DNA of 36,885 bases from Gammaproteobacteria bacterium (GCA_013696315.1 JACCYU010000116.1:1-36885), one strand, 5' to 3'. Positions 18,344-26,635 are shown, numbered from the stretch's first letter. Notes: generated by a model from the letters alone, not told the origin. Made by a program: numbers and translations.

Positions 18344-19066
18344 GTGACGGATAAGCCAAACAAAAATGACGCGCCTGACTCGCCTGCGCCTCGACGCGTG
18401 ACCACAGGCCGTCGTGTAGCCTACACGGCCGCGCCGCTGATCGGCGGGCTGGCGAAACTCTTCTGGCGCAGCTGCCGCATCGAGCGCGTATTGGGAGAGG
18501 CAAACGCGGAGGCCGTCCTGGCGACCGGCAAACCCATGATTCCCTGTTACTGGCATCAGCGGCAATTGTTCTGTGTGCGCTACATGCTAGGATTGCAGGC
18601 GCGCGGGCTTAAGCTCGGCTTTCTGGTGAGCCCCTCCCTGGACGGCGAACTGGCCGCGCGGGTTATCCACACCTGGGGCGCGCATGCTATCCGCGGCTCG
18701 TCGACCCGCACCGGTGCACAGGCCATGCGCGATTTATATCAGGCCATCAGGCGCGACGGCATATCGCCCGTCACCGCGCCGGACGGCCCCCGCGGCCCGG
18801 CGTATGAATTCAAATCCGGCACCGTAATGCTCGCGCAGCTCTCTGGCGCGCCGATGCTGCCGCTCTCGTATGCCGCCAGAACAGAATGGCATTTACGGAG
18901 CTGGGACCGTTTCGTCATCCCTCGCCCGTTTACGAGCGTGGTCATCGCGATCGGCCAACCCCGCGCCGTGGAGCGGGGTCTGTCCGCGAGCGCGCTGGAG
19001 CTGATCCGTCAGGAGATTGAAGATACGCTGAACGCGCTGTCACGGGAAGCCGCGGATGTGTTGTAA
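18344..19066 (+). CDS. DUF374-type lysophospholipid acyltransferase family protein
   Basis: Predicted acyltransferase of 240 residues, membrane-associated. Conserved points are CYWHQRQLF (variant of the acyltransferase histidine motif), LVSPSLDGELAARV, IRGSSTRTGAQAMRDL and VTAPDGPRGPAYEFKSG, the order typical of DUF374 proteins related to LpxL/PlsC acyltransferases. A weakly hydrophobic helix lies near residues 25-40. The GTG at 18344 follows a GAGG at ~10 bp; an in-frame ATG at 18242 would overlap the transferase gene and encodes an Arg-rich stretch, so it is rejected. It follows the phosphopantetheinyl transferase by 40 bp and probably shares its transcript. It may place the processed acyl chain on a lipid acceptor (inference). 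Confidence 0.85.
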   Translation: MTDKPNKNDAPDSPAPRRVTTGRRVAYTAAPLIGGLAKLFWRSCRIERVLGEANAEAVLATGKPMIPCYWHQRQLFCVRYMLGLQARGLKLGFLVSPSLDGELAARVIHTWGAHAIRGSSTRTGAQAMRDLYQAIRRDGISPVTAPDGPRGPAYEFKSGTVMLAQLSGAPMLPLSYAARTEWHLRSWDRFVIPRPFTSVVIAIGQPRAVERGLSASALELIRQEIEDTLNALSREAADVL

Positions 19067-19087
19067 AGCGGTCGCCTGGTGCGCGCG

Positions 19088-19503
19088 CTACCGCGCCGCG
19101 AATTTCTCGTCAAGGTCGATTTCCAGCGCGGGCAGGATAACCGATACCATACGAGATGGTGATCGGTAAGATGCGGTCAGGCGGAACCCTCGCGTCCGGG
19201 GTACATAGAGTTCCACGAGCTGTTCTTCAGGATCGACGATCCAGTATTCGCGCGCACTTCCCGGTTCTTGCCCTTGCCGAACACGACGTCTACTGGTGCG
19301 AGTAATACCTCGCCGAGCCTGCACTGACGAACGAATTGGATTAACAGAAAACCGATGTCGCGCGCAGCCCGCTGATGTGTCGTCGTCGGGGCTGGAACCA
19401 CGATCAGATCTCCACCCAATAATTCATAACGCTTGTCCATGGATTCCGGCAAGGACTGGTAATCCTCGTATGTGAACCGCACATTGGGATCGACGACGCT
19501 CAT
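19088..19503 (-). pseudogene. Decayed Uma2-family (PD-(D/E)XK-like) gene with internal deletion and frameshift
   Basis: The N-terminal half (19503 down to ~19262) encodes MSVVDPNVRFTYEDYQSLP and RYELLGGDLIVVPAPTTTHQ, typical of Uma2/DUF820 restriction-endonuclease-like proteins. The C-terminal part (from ~19250) encodes REYWIVDPEEQLVELYV in a different frame. The normal central block between them, which would carry the PDL and VEI(L/V)SP motifs with catalytic residues, is missing, about 50 codons. The product cannot be functional. Uma2 genes are spread by transfer and this one lies next to insertion-sequence debris. Confidence 0.82.
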
Positions 19504-19570
19504 CGGATAGTCTCCACGGTTGCCTGACCTTGAGTCTAAGCTGCCAGCCTCGAATGGCAATCGCAAGACC

Positions 19571-19602
19571 CTTCCCGATTTCTCCCGATTTCTCCCGATT
19601 TC
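19571..19602. repeat. Short tandem repeat, 10-bp unit, three copies
   Basis: Three consecutive copies of CTCCCGATTT (the first with TT for CT) lie between the Uma2 remnant and the IS3 remnant. The repeat abuts the broken 3' end of the IS3 orfB fragment, so it may mark a deletion junction. Confidence 0.75.
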
Positions 19603-19604
19603 AA

Positions 19605-20216
19605 GGTAGCGTATCGCTCATGATGCACCAGTTCCTGTTTTAGGGGCATCGCATACCAGCTGCGCCGGTCATCCGTTTGTCCATCGTCCAACCGACGATG
19701 GCACGGGCGTAGAGGTCTAGCACCACTGCCAAGTACAGCCAGCCTGCCTGCGTCGGGATATTGGTGCTACCGGAAATCTCGCCTTCTCCGCCTCAATGAA
19801 TCGATGGCTCATGTGGACTCCCTGGCGAAGAAGGCCGTGGTGCGTTCAATTGATCGACGCAACACTGTTATTGAGGATACGCGCTGGCGTGCGGAATCCC
19901 AATGTCTTTCGTGGGCGCTGATTCAAGCGCAGGGCGATTCTATTCAGGTCAGTTTGCGTGAAGCCGGCGAGGTTCGTACCTTTCGGGAAATATTGCCGCA
20001 GCAGGCGATTCGTGTTTTCGTTGGTGCCACGCTGCCATGGACTTTGCGGATCGCAGAAATAGACCTTCACGGGTCGACCCATTGAACGCACCGTCGCTTT
20101 GTTTAAGATGTCACGCTCGATCTGCAAGCGCGCAACTTGGCGGTGCAGCCGTCTCAGCTTTGCCTGCGTGGCAAACACGTTCTCATCCGCCGCGCAGTAG
20201 CGCCTATGGGCCGCGA
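19605..20216 (-). mobile_element. IS3-family remnant with several internal deletions
   Basis: Pieces of one IS3-family element lie in correct order on the minus strand. orfA codons around FATQAKLRRLHRQVARLQ and IERDILNKA (20216-20093) continue after an interruption as TAFFAREST-stop (19838-19809). The orfA stop and orfB start overlap as ATGA at 19812-19809, as in intact members. orfB then shows [16 protein letters not shown] (19812-19765), which jumps to [19 protein letters not shown] and [14 protein letters not shown] (19765-19661) and then to [13 protein letters not shown] (19643-19605). At least two internal deletions removed most of the DDE domain. No terminal inverted repeats of this element were recognised. 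Confidence 0.82.
19839..20092 (-). mobile_element. 254-bp internally deleted IS30-family element, nested in the IS3 remnant
   Basis: The element is bounded by a perfect 12-bp inverted repeat GGTGCGTTCAAT / ATTGAACGCACC (18 of 20 bp match if extended) and flanked by the 2-bp direct repeat GT (AC on the other strand). Removing it with one copy of the duplication restores the IS3 orfA reading LNKATAFFARES exactly. Inside, only the C-terminal part of an IS30 transposase remains: VYFCDPQSPWQRGTNENTN, LLRQYFPKGTNL and RLNQRPRKTLGF, ending at a stop overlapping the left repeat. The 5' repeat is fused directly to these codons, so roughly the first two thirds of the transposase are gone. It is a non-autonomous, MITE-like derivative. 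Confidence 0.88.
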
Positions 20217-20329
20217 TGAAACAATTTGGGTAGAACGCAAACTACGACCGCCACTGAGACAGACTCATCGGCCGATCTCCCTAAAAAATTGCTATTTATC
20301 AGTGATTCGTTAACGGAACCTGCGTATGC
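20217..20329. other. Spacer between IS remnant and GH2 gene
   Basis: Probable upstream part of the IS3 remnant plus the 3' flank of the GH2 gene. There is no intact open frame. A TTTTTTAGGGAG stretch on the minus strand lies downstream of the GH2 stop but has no convincing stem before it. Confidence 0.3.
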
Positions 20330-23134
20330 TCATGGTTTGAGCGCAAACACCACCGTTGGATCGAGGGGGTAGCGGCCGAAGTCCTTGCCGTAGATGGCCA
20401 GGCCGCCGGGCAGTGCTTCGTCGACTTCCAGTCGAATCACTAATTCGCCGGTGTCCTCGGCCGCTTCAAGTGCAACCGGTGGAATCGCGACGCTGACGAG
20501 TTGACCATACGAGCCCGCTTCACGCAGATATTGATCCTGCAACTGGTTGTGCCAGGAGAGAATGCCGCGATGATCGGCGGAGTCGTCGGCGAGCTGTACC
20601 TGGTCCGCGACCGTGTCGTTAATCGAAATCGTCACCGCGCTGGGGAACAAAGTTTCGTCGGTCATCGGGTAGGCGTTGCGGTTGAGGCTGGGATCGAAGG
20701 TACCTTCCCCGCGCATCCACTCGCCTTCGATTGCGACGACCTTGTCGCTATCCTTGCCGAACAGCTGCTTGGAGGAAGCCTCCACGATGTATGTGGCCGC
20801 TTCCACGTCGCCGCTATCCACATCCGTCGGCCACGGGATGGTGTATTCGAAGAAGCCGCTGCCCGCGCCATTGGCCTTGCGCCCATCCAGCACATTCCAC
20901 TGTTTCTGCGACCACTTGGCGTCGCTGAAATCGGCGGGATCGGTGCGTACGATGCGCACCGGCTCGCCGTTGGCAAGTTGCGTCTCCCGCGGCGCATCGC
21001 CCTCGACTACGAAAGTGGTGAAATTCCGGTGTAGCACATTACCCGCGGGGGTTTTGAGTTCCGTCCAAAGGATCGCAAGCCCAGACCCATTCGGCATCCG
21101 CACCGCAAGCGGATCGAGTTCGCCGGTCATCCAGGGCCGGTAAGGGATGCGCTGGCTCATCTGCTGGTAAGTCTTTTTTCGGCCGAGCGTATCCCAACCG
21201 TACAGTTTGCTGTCCAGGATCAGTTCATCGCCGTAAGCGCGGCTGCCGGTCAGGAACGAAGCCCACAACGGCACGGATACTTTCGCGCCGCCCCGCACTG
21301 CCTCGCTCATCTTGTCGCCCACGATCACGTACAGCGGCGCGTGCAAATCCTGCAATGACATGCCATCGACCAGTTCGTCGAGGCCGGTCTCTTTATCGGA
21401 ACGGTCGAAACGCCAGTAGCCGTTCCATTCGTTGATCACATCGGTGAGTTGGGTGTAGAGCCAGCCCGCGATCTCGGGGCGCTTTCTGAATTCGTTGATT
21501 AAGATGTGGTAATCCCATGTCCAGTCGACGTCGCCGGTGCTGCCGTCGTAACCACACACGTTGCCGAACTCGGAGTTGATGAGCGGCTGATTGCCTTGTC
21601 TGTAACCTTCCTCGAAGTTGAAGCTCGAGCCGGGGTGGCTTTTGTTCACCACGTTGTTCAAATGCGGCGCGACTTCGTAGCCCGCAAGATATTTATGCCA
21701 TGAGTTGATGTCGGTCATGGTGTGGCCGTAGCCGCAGCAGGTCGAGTTGTCTTCAACCAGTCGGGTTGAGTCGAGCGTCTTCGCGATTTTGTATGCTCTC
21801 ACCACGCGCTTCTGGGTCTCCGATAGATACAGTTTCTCGCCCCCGGGATCGGTCTTGAGTCCCCAGGTTTCGTTAAACACGATCCACGAGAAGATTGACG
21901 GATGATTGTAGTCGCGTGCGATCATCTGGCGCATGGCGAACTCGTGCTCGCGGAACATGCGAGGGTCAGGCTCGCCCCAACTGTTGGGCACGTCGGCCAT
22001 GATGAGCATGCCGAGTCTGTCCGCCCAGTAGAGCTTGCGCGGGATGGGCACCTTGATGTGCACGCGCAGACCATTGAGCCCGATCTGTTTTGCGCGCGAT
22101 ACCTCGTCGCGTATGAATTCGTCGGTCGGAAACGTGTAGAAGCCATCCGGGTGATAGTCCTGATCCAGCGCGAGTTGCAGGTACACCGGCTCGCCGTTGA
22201 GCGCGATGTACGGATAATCCGTCCCGGGTAGATTCACGACCGAAATCGAGCGCATGCCGAAGTAGGTATCGACCTGGTCGGCATCGATGCCTTGTCCCTC
22301 GATCGTGGCTTCGACCTCGTACAGGAACGGATCGTCCAGCGTCCACAGGTGCGGATCGGCGATGGGCACTTCGAACGTAACTTCCTCGGCACCCTTGGCG
22401 ATCTGTTGCGAGACCGTATCCACATCGCCCGTTTGGAAGGCTAAACGAAGATTGAGGTTCTCAGGCGCCGGTTCGTGCAGATAAGCCGTAACCGACACGG
22501 TGTTATTCTCGATATCGGACGAATAGTGGATAGTTTTAAGCGGTGCGTCGCCGCGCGCCTCCAGGTAAGGCGTCTGCCAGATGCCCTTGGCCTCGCCGTA
22601 ACCCTGCTTGCCTTCGAGCTTGAACGAATGCGGCGTGTCGTCCACGCGAATCACCAGCCGCTGCGCCTCGCCGCGTTTCAGATGCGGCGTCAACTCGAAC
22701 TCGAACGGCGTGTAGCCGCCTTGATGCTCGCCGAGCTTGTGCCCGTCGAACCATACCGATGTGCGCCAGTCCGACGCGCCGATCACGAAGAATGCGCGCT
22801 GGTCTACCCAGTCGGCAGGGACTTTGATAGCTCGTTCGTACCAGGCGATGTCCGCCTTATTCTCGACATCGGAAAGCGGCGACCCCCACGAGTACGGCAC
22901 GAGAATGTCCTGAGTTTGTTGCAACCCGTTTTGAAACCAATCTTGCTTAACGCCGACGTTTTGAGCATCGAAACGAAAGCGCCACTCGCCGTTGAGATTG
23001 ATCCATTCCTTACGCTCGAAATCCGGGCGCGGGTGCTCGGGTAAGGGAATGTTGGTTCCGGTAAAGTCCTGCGCGCTGACTGGAACAATCGTAAGCGTTA
23101 GGGAAAGGATAATTGCAATATAGATAAGCTTCAT
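20330..23134 (-). CDS. Secreted glycoside hydrolase family 2 (beta-galactosidase/beta-glucuronidase type)
   Basis: Exported retaining glycosidase of 934 residues. A Sec signal peptide (MKLIYIAIILSLTLTIVPVS, cleavage likely after A21 or Q22) precedes an N-terminal jelly-roll sugar-binding domain (FERKEWINLNGEWRFRFD at ~40-55, RTSVWFDGHKLGEHQGGYTP at ~124-143), an Ig-like domain and the TIM barrel. The predicted acid/base is E422 in FSWIVFNETWG and the nucleophile E522 in LINSEFGN. About 250 residues of further beta-rich domains follow. ATG 23134 is chosen because it begins the signal peptide; a TTG five codons earlier is possible. As the last gene of the minus-strand sugar locus, it fits removal of beta-galactosyl or related residues from the glycan. 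The exact linkage cannot be read. Confidence 0.9.
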   Translation of the reverse strand: MKLIYIAIILSLTLTIVPVSAQDFTGTNIPLPEHPRPDFERKEWINLNGEWRFRFDAQNVGVKQDWFQNGLQQTQDILVPYSWGSPLSDVENKADIAWYERAIKVPADWVDQRAFFVIGASDWRTSVWFDGHKLGEHQGGYTPFEFELTPHLKRGEAQRLVIRVDDTPHSFKLEGKQGYGEAKGIWQTPYLEARGDAPLKTIHYSSDIENNTVSVTAYLHEPAPENLNLRLAFQTGDVDTVSQQIAKGAEEVTFEVPIADPHLWTLDDPFLYEVEATIEGQGIDADQVDTYFGMRSISVVNLPGTDYPYIALNGEPVYLQLALDQDYHPDGFYTFPTDEFIRDEVSRAKQIGLNGLRVHIKVPIPRKLYWADRLGMLIMADVPNSWGEPDPRMFREHEFAMRQMIARDYNHPSIFSWIVFNETWGLKTDPGGEKLYLSETQKRVVRAYKIAKTLDSTRLVEDNSTCCGYGHTMTDINSWHKYLAGYEVAPHLNNVVNKSHPGSSFNFEEGYRQGNQPLINSEFGNVCGYDGSTGDVDWTWDYHILINEFRKRPEIAGWLYTQLTDVINEWNGYWRFDRSDKETGLDELVDGMSLQDLHAPLYVIVGDKMSEAVRGGAKVSVPLWASFLTGSRAYGDELILDSKLYGWDTLGRKKTYQQMSQRIPYRPWMTGELDPLAVRMPNGSGLAILWTELKTPAGNVLHRNFTTFVVEGDAPRETQLANGEPVRIVRTDPADFSDAKWSQKQWNVLDGRKANGAGSGFFEYTIPWPTDVDSGDVEAATYIVEASSKQLFGKDSDKVVAIEGEWMRGEGTFDPSLNRNAYPMTDETLFPSAVTISINDTVADQVQLADDSADHRGILSWHNQLQDQYLREAGSYGQLVSVAIPPVALEAAEDTGELVIRLEVDEALPGGLAIYGKDFGRYPLDPTVVFALKP

Positions 23135-23281
23135 GAGGTCTCGACTCAAGGGAAATTATCGTTATGGCCACCGCAAAAAATCGTCATTGCGAGCTGCGAC
23201 CTGATTTAGAAGTGGATTCCGCGCCTGATCAGGTCAGTATCACCACATATATATGGATGGATCGAGTGAGAAGGCCAAGGC
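23135..23281. other. Spacer between sulfatase 1 and the GH2 gene
   Basis: 147 bp with no open frame; it would carry any GH2-specific promoter. Nothing decisive is seen. Confidence 0.3.
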
Positions 23282-24673
23282 TTATCCGTGCCCCGCATCC
23301 GTCGCCAGCGGCCGCATAGGCTCCATACTAGCGCCGATCCATTCGCGCCAGTCTTCCATCATGTCGTGCAACTCCATTACCTTGTCCGGCATCGCACGCG
23401 CCAGGTTTTTTGATTCGCCGATATCTTCGGCGAGGTTGTAAAGTTCCATCTCACCAGTGTCCAGAAACTCGATCAGCTTGTAATTATCATGGCGCATGGC
23501 GGCGGCGGAGCGGCCGCCGAGGAAGTGCGGTTCGGCAAGCGGATAGTGCCAATAGAGCGCGTCGCGCTTGATTTGGTCGCGCCCTGCGAAAAGCGGCGCC
23601 AGACTGACGCCGTCGGTAGGCTGCTGGTTGCTTGCGCGCACATTTGCCAGTTCCATCAAAGTCATGTAATGATCGTGCGTGACGACCGGCACGTGGCTGG
23701 CTGCTCCCGCGCGGATGCCGACGGGATAACGCATCACCAGCGGCACGCGGATACCGCCTTCGTATAGCCACGACTTGCCCGCGCGCAGCGGCGCGTTGGT
23801 GGTGACGTTGGTTTCGCCGCCGTTATCAGAGGTGAATATTACTAAGGTGTCGTCGTCCAGACCGAGTATCTTGAGCGTACGGAGGATACCTCCGACGCCG
23901 TCGTCGATGCTCTCGATCATCGCCGCCAGGACCGGATTCTTTCCTTTCCCGCCGGCGCCCGGCTTGCGTTTGTACCTGGCGACTATATCCGGCTTGGCCG
24001 CAAGATTCGTGTGCGGCGCGTAGTGGGATAGATAAAGAAAGAACGGTTTATCTTTATGACGGCGGATGAAATCGACCGCTTCGAAATTGAGCCGGTCGGT
24101 CAGGTATTCGTTGGGTTCGCGCGCCTTGACGCCGGGCATAAAAAAGTATGGCGCGAAGTAATCACCTAGCGAGATGTGGTCGGTCTCAGAAAGTATCACC
24201 TCGTCCCAGTGATGCGACTGCGGCGCGCCGCGCCGTTTGTGATAGTCGCCCGTGAGATGCCACTTGCCGCCCAGTCCCGTTGTATAGCCGGCAGATTTCA
24301 TGCGCTGGTTGAGCGTGATATACGAAGGAGAGAGAAACTTGACGTCGTCGCCCTCCAGATAATTCGTGATGCCCGAACGCGCCGGGTGCTGACCGATCAT
24401 CAGCGCGGCGCGCGTCGGAGAGCAGACGGTGGCCGAGGCGTACGCATCCCTAAAGCGCAGACCTTCGCGGGCCAGCCTATCCAGATTGGGCGTCTCGTTG
24501 AAGCGGTTGCCGTAGGAGCCGAGCGCGCCGTAACCGAGATCATCGGCGAGGATAAGGATGATATTGGGTTTTCTGGCGACGCCTTTGCGGGTTGCGCCGA
24601 AGGAGAGTCGCGACGCCAGCGGAGAAAGCAGCGCGGCGCTTAAGAATGCCTTGATGGCCTCCCGACGTTTCAT
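23282..24673 (-). CDS. Type I sulfatase (arylsulfatase family), copy 1
   Basis: Exported sulfate-ester hydrolase of 463 residues. The leader MKRREAIKAFLSAALLSPLA has a twin-arginine-like RREAIK motif and a hydrophobic segment. Metal-site DD is in ILILADDLGYG (~40-49). The formylglycine signature is C84-S-P-T-R (TVCSPTRAALMIGQHPARSG), so activity needs conversion of C84 by a formylglycine-generating enzyme, not encoded here. Other core motifs are GKWHLTGDY, LSHYAPH and IFTSDNGGE. ATG 24673 follows GGAGAGGA. It is a tandem paralogue of the gene at 25094, roughly two thirds identical by eye. Context points to desulfation of a sulfated galactan-like glycan. Confidence 0.94.
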   Translation of the reverse strand: MKRREAIKAFLSAALLSPLASRLSFGATRKGVARKPNIILILADDLGYGALGSYGNRFNETPNLDRLAREGLRFRDAYASATVCSPTRAALMIGQHPARSGITNYLEGDDVKFLSPSYITLNQRMKSAGYTTGLGGKWHLTGDYHKRRGAPQSHHWDEVILSETDHISLGDYFAPYFFMPGVKAREPNEYLTDRLNFEAVDFIRRHKDKPFFLYLSHYAPHTNLAAKPDIVARYKRKPGAGGKGKNPVLAAMIESIDDGVGGILRTLKILGLDDDTLVIFTSDNGGETNVTTNAPLRAGKSWLYEGGIRVPLVMRYPVGIRAGAASHVPVVTHDHYMTLMELANVRASNQQPTDGVSLAPLFAGRDQIKRDALYWHYPLAEPHFLGGRSAAAMRHDNYKLIEFLDTGEMELYNLAEDIGESKNLARAMPDKVMELHDMMEDWREWIGASMEPMRPLATDAGHG

Positions 24674-24807
24674 CAATCCTCTCCCGTTTAGACGAACACG
24701 CTTTGCGCGTTTTCGTGGAGGTGTACTGTAGCGGTAGCGTGATCCCCCAGCCGGAAAGGCTTGTCATTCAGCGGTGCTTGAAAAGGCCTTTCCAAAAACT
24801 CCTCTTT

Positions 24808-24910
24808 TCATTCTGAGCGGCGCGAAGAATCTCGATACGTGCTAGGGCAGAGAAGGTTCTTCAGTCGCGGAGCCTGTCCTGAGCATCGCCGAAGGGCTCC
24901 TTCAGAATGA
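24808..24910. repeat. REP/intergenic-type repeat with 9-bp inverted ends
   Basis: About 100 bp bounded by TCATTCTGA and TCAGAATGA (perfect inverted ends). The inside carries GCGAAGAATCTCG, TCGCGGAGCCTGTCCTGAGC and CGAAGGGCTCC, the vocabulary of widespread intergenic repeats of the 'GCCTGTCCTGAGC...CGAAGG' kind. A related element occurs at 34824-34864. Likely a dispersed repeat, not a gene. Confidence 0.7.
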
Positions 24911-24937
24911 CAGTACTAGCAGAATGCCAGTACTAGA
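24905..24937. repeat. 16-bp tandem duplication
   Basis: AGAATGACAGTACTAGC is followed directly by AGAATGCCAGTACTAGA, two units differing at one inner position and the last base. It extends the right end of the dispersed repeat and looks like a local slippage duplication. Confidence 0.7.
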
Positions 24938-25093
24938 ATTTCGGATAGCTTCTAAATTTAAATAACCGCCCGCCGGTCTATTTTTTGTAGCGTAAGACGC
25001 ATACAGACAATTAGCGCATTCCCGCAAGCGCCGCCGCGGCACTTGCTTCCGAGTAAGCGTACCACGATATATTCGTGTACACGATTGGATTAA

Positions 25094-26488
25094 TTATCTC
25101 CGCGCATCGCTCATCGCCAGGGTGCGCATCGGTTCCATGCTGGCGTCGGTGCTCGTTCGCCAGGCACCCAGCATTTCCCGCATTTCTGCGACCTTGCCCG
25201 GCATCGAGCTCGCCAGATTATTGGCCTCGCCGACATCCGCGCGCAGATCGTAAAGTTCCAGCTCGCCGGTATCGAAAAACTCGATCAGCTTGTAATCGCC
25301 CGCGCGGATTGCGCCCGAGGAACGCCCGCCAAGCGAATGAGGCTTGACGCGCGGGTAGTGCCAGTAAAGCGTATTGCGCCCAAGCTCGCCTCGCCCCCTG
25401 AAGATCGGCGCCAGGCTGAAGCCGTCGACCGGCTGCCGGTCGCGCGGACGCACACGCGCAAGTTCCATGAATGTGGGATAAAGATCATGGGTAACGGCAG
25501 GTATGTCGCTCGCCACCGCGGCGCGTATGCCATCAGGATAACGCATCACCAGCGGGACGCGGATGCCACCCTCATACAGCGTCGACTTGCCCGTTCGCAA
25601 CGGCGTATTGGCGGTCTCGCCGCCGTTATCCGAGGTGAATACGACCAGCGTATCGTCATCGATCCCTAGCGCTTCGAGCGTCTGCAGAATCTGACCCACA
25701 CCATCGTCAACGCTCTCCAGCATGGCGGCCAATACTGGATCGTTGCCGTTAAGACCGGCGCCAAACTTGTTGGCGTATTTAGCGATTATCTCGTCCCGGG
25801 CGGCCATCTCCTTGTGCACCGCGTAATGCGACAGGTAAAGAAAAAACGGTTCGTCGCGGTGACGACGTATGAATTCGACTGCCTCGGTATTGAGCCGCTC
25901 GGTGAGGTATTCACCAGGCTCGCGCGGTTGGACCCTGGGCATAAAGAAATATGGCGCGAAATAGGCGCCAGACGCGATGTAACGCGTCTCCGAAAGCAGA
26001 ACCTCATGCCAGCCGTGGCGTTGCGGCGCGCCCAGATTCTTGCCGTAATCGCCCGTGAGATGCCATTTCCCGATTAGACCCGTTACGTAACCCGCGGACT
26101 CCAGCCGTTCGTTGATCGTGATATACGATGGAGACAGAAAATGATCATCATCTCTCGCCAGATAATCGGTGATACCCTGGCGCGCGGGGTGTTTACCGGT
26201 CATCAGCGCGGCGCGCGTAGGTGAGCACACGGCGGCCGCGGCGTACGCGTTGCTAAAGCGCATGCCTTCGTTCGCAATGCGGTCCAGATTGGGGGTTTCG
26301 TTGTACAGGTTGCCGTTGCAGCCGAGCTGTCCGTAGCCCAGGTCATCGGCAAGAATGAGGATGATGTTTGGCGGCCTGGAGCGACCTGACGCGCCTCTAT
26401 GGACGGCGGTGGTACCCGACCGGGAAGCAAGCACGGATGGCAGCGCCATCGCGGCCAATAATGTCTTGAGCGCTTCGCGACGTTTCAT
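25094..26488 (-). CDS. Type I sulfatase (arylsulfatase family), copy 2
   Basis: Exported sulfatase of 464 residues, paralogue of the downstream copy. The leader MKRREALKTLLAAMALPSVL has the same RREALK twin-arginine-like motif. The metal site ILILADDLGYGQLG, formylglycine signature C88-S-P-T-R (AVCSPTRAALMTGKHPARQG), GKWHLTGDYGK, LSHYAVH and VFTSDNGGE are all intact. It differs from copy 1 in the N-terminal linker and in the substrate loops around residues 150-180, so the two may act on different sulfate positions. It starts 147 bp after galM; a small hairpin lies in that gap. Confidence 0.94.
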   Translation of the reverse strand: MKRREALKTLLAAMALPSVLASRSGTTAVHRGASGRSRPPNIILILADDLGYGQLGCNGNLYNETPNLDRIANEGMRFSNAYAAAAVCSPTRAALMTGKHPARQGITDYLARDDDHFLSPSYITINERLESAGYVTGLIGKWHLTGDYGKNLGAPQRHGWHEVLLSETRYIASGAYFAPYFFMPRVQPREPGEYLTERLNTEAVEFIRRHRDEPFFLYLSHYAVHKEMAARDEIIAKYANKFGAGLNGNDPVLAAMLESVDDGVGQILQTLEALGIDDDTLVVFTSDNGGETANTPLRTGKSTLYEGGIRVPLVMRYPDGIRAAVASDIPAVTHDLYPTFMELARVRPRDRQPVDGFSLAPIFRGRGELGRNTLYWHYPRVKPHSLGGRSSGAIRAGDYKLIEFFDTGELELYDLRADVGEANNLASSMPGKVAEMREMLGAWRTSTDASMEPMRTLAMSDARR

Positions 26489-26591
26489 AATTCAATCCCT
26501 GTTCAAATCAAGCCCGCGCATACTCTACTAAAAACATCGACAATGTAAAGTACTTGGGCGGGGTTGTTTGGTATCGCTTTCCCTTGTACGC

Positions 26592-26609
26592 CCGTCCCTC
26601 GCGGGACGG
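26592..26609 (-). terminator. Hairpin downstream of galM (weak terminator or processing stem)
   Basis: CCGTCCC, a 4-nt loop, GGGACGG: a perfect 7-bp GC-rich stem 27 bp after the galM stop. No T-run follows, so Rho-independent termination is doubtful. It may stabilise the upstream transcript or damp reading into the sulfatases. Confidence 0.4.
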
Positions 26610-26635
26610 AGGCTCTATCGGGTCTGCACGACCGA

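Larger units (their letters stand above)
24674..25093. other. 420-bp spacer between the two sulfatases
   Basis: No gene. Near the sulfatase 1 start is an imperfect palindrome (24695-24712, AACACGC TTTG CGCGTT with one mismatch). The middle holds a dispersed-type repeat (24808-24910) and a short tandem duplication (24905-24937), listed separately. The rest is plain AT-richer spacer. Confidence 0.45.

Noticed and set aside
19571-19602. CRISPR-like array
   Set aside because: Only three head-to-tail 10-bp units without spacers; a simple tandem repeat.
19846-20178. A 110-residue 'chimeric transposase' frame
   Set aside because: It is an accidental read-through from IS3 orfA into the nested IS30 fragment; the true insertion borders at 19839 and 20092 lie inside it.
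21902-23044. Plus-strand frames opposite the GH2 gene
   Set aside because: No motifs, no ribosome sites, and the minus strand is a complete GH2 gene with catalytic residues.
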